Below, piece by piece: positions 5,702-6,359 of a stretch of DNA of 6,359 nt; the stretch's first letter is position 1, and every line of letters starts with the position of its first letter. The notes beneath the pieces are model-generated. The model did no database searches. It was given only the letters and a program-made list of their open reading frames with translations, and was not told where the DNA came from. The stretch spans positions 1-6,359 of the forward strand of contig JAFAGC010000037.1 of assembly GCA_023423065.1 (NCBI GenBank), given 5' to 3'. The position numbers and the translations under genes are program-made. This DNA is from Pseudomonadota bacterium. GTDB taxonomy: Bacteria; Pseudomonadota; Gammaproteobacteria; Steroidobacterales; Steroidobacteraceae.

Positions 5702-6359
5702 CTAGTGAGGCCGGGAGGCGAGACCCCGGTCCCGCGCGTAGACGATGGCCTGGGAACGCGAGCTCACGCCGAGCTTGTCGAAGATCGCGGTCAGATGATT
5801 GCGGACGGTCTTCTCGCTGATGAAGAGCTTCGCCGCGATGTCGGAATTGTTGGCGCCGCCGGCCACCAGATCGAGGATCTCGCGCTCGCGGGTAGTAAGG
5901 GATGCGAATTCGCCGTCACCCGCAAGCGCCGCCGAGGCGTCCGCGGCGCGGCGGCGCGGATGTTCGCGCGGCCAGCCGAGGAATTCGCCGACCACCGCCT
6001 TGAAGCGGTCCCAGGCCGGCTCGGATTCGACCAGCACGTGGTTCGCGCTGTCGAGCTCGACGAAACGCGCGCCGGGAATGCCGGCCGCGAGGCGGCGGCC
6101 TTCATCGAACGGCACCATCGCATCGTGCCGCGGATGCAGCACCAGCGTCGGTGCGGTCACCTGCGCGAGCCGCTCCGTGACATCGATGTCGCCGGATGCC
6201 TCCATGATCCGCGCGGCGATCTCGGGAGTGGTCGTGCGCCGCTGCAGTTCGCAGACCCAATCGACCTGCTCTTCCCGGGCATTCGGGACGAGTAGTTCGG
6301 CGAACATGCGCCGGTATGCCACGGTGCCAGTGCCCCATCCAAGGCGGACGATCTCGGCC
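5702..6359 (-). CDS. Alpha/beta-hydrolase fused to a LuxR-type DNA-binding domain (5' end outside window)
   Basis: This is a one-component transcriptional regulator of the hydrolase-LuxR type. About 218 C-terminal residues are visible, and the frame stays open to the window edge, so the start lies beyond 6359. The hydrolase part shows its last strands: PTLVLHPRHDAMVP, with the acid Asp at codon 6124-6122, and SANHVLVESEPAW, with the catalytic-position His at 6040-6038. The nucleophile-serine region is off the window. After a basic Arg/Ala linker comes a full LuxR/GerE helix-turn-helix (about 5720-5905): LTTREREILDLVAGGANN, IAAKLFISEKTVRNHLTAIF, then KLGVSSRSQA. In this architecture the hydrolase fold is thought to sense or process a small ligand, though the ligand is usually unknown. 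A GTG at 6322 inside the visible part is not a credible start because conserved hydrolase sequence (RLGWG) precedes it. The methyltransferase gene follows after 112 nt on the same strand. Confidence 0.92.
   Translation of the reverse strand, partial: AEIVRLGWGTGTVAYRRMFAELLVPNAREEQVDWVCELQRRTTTPEIAARIMEASGDIDVTERLAQVTAPTLVLHPRHDAMVPFDEGRRLAAGIPGARFVELDSANHVLVESEPAWDRFKAVVGEFLGWPREHPRRRAADASAALAGDGEFASLTTREREILDLVAGGANNSDIAAKLFISEKTVRNHLTAIFDKLGVSSRSQAIVYARDRGLASRPH

Noticed and set aside
4999..5820. Plus-strand open frame (273 codons) opposite the methyltransferase and regulator genes
   Set aside because: It is antisense to two recognisable genes, with a charged Arg/Glu-rich composition and no domain.
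5702..6322. Treating the GTG at 6322 as the start of a short LuxR-type protein
   Set aside because: The frame continues to the window edge, and the residues before it (AEIVRLGWG) match hydrolase-LuxR proteins. The gene is simply cut off by the window.

Overview
The window looks like a chromosomal segment from a GC-rich proteobacterium. The str-operon proteins read as beta/gammaproteobacterial (EF-G starting MPRSTPIERYRNIGISAHID, a short S7 ending AHYRW, an S12 with GGEGHNLQEHSVVLIRGG), and third codon positions are dominated by G and C. I cannot place it more precisely from sequence alone.

The left half (1-3166, minus strand) is a str operon in the order rpsL - rpsG - fusA - tuf: S12, S7, EF-G and the first 45 codons of EF-Tu. 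The gaps are 11, 20-25 and about 50 nt. One near-consensus sigma70 promoter (TTGACA-N17-TAGAAT) with a GC-rich discriminator drives it from 3290-3318. The leader is about 117 nt and holds a strong hairpin with a U-rich tail (3190-3244). A second leader segment could pair with the 3' arm of that hairpin, so the leader has the layout of an attenuator.

Immediately beyond the promoter, where rpoBC commonly sits in relatives, a divergent plus-strand gene (3420-4769) encodes an exported protein of unknown function. It has a signal peptide, a beta-rich region with an Ig-like part, and two or three hydrophobic segments at its C-terminus. It ends at a 10-bp hairpin shared with the convergent gene to its right.

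The right end (4816-6359, minus strand) holds two genes in the same orientation. The first in transcription order is a one-component regulator, cut by the window edge, that fuses an alpha/beta-hydrolase to a LuxR-type helix-turn-helix. The second is a polytopic methyltransferase resembling MddA, which converts methanethiol to dimethyl sulfide. The 112-nt gap between them carries two perfect short palindromes. A regulatory link between the two genes is plausible but unproven. I saw no tRNA, rRNA, CRISPR array, insertion sequence or attachment site. The longest gene-free stretch is the divergent promoter region (3167-3419, 253 nt), which is described in the features.
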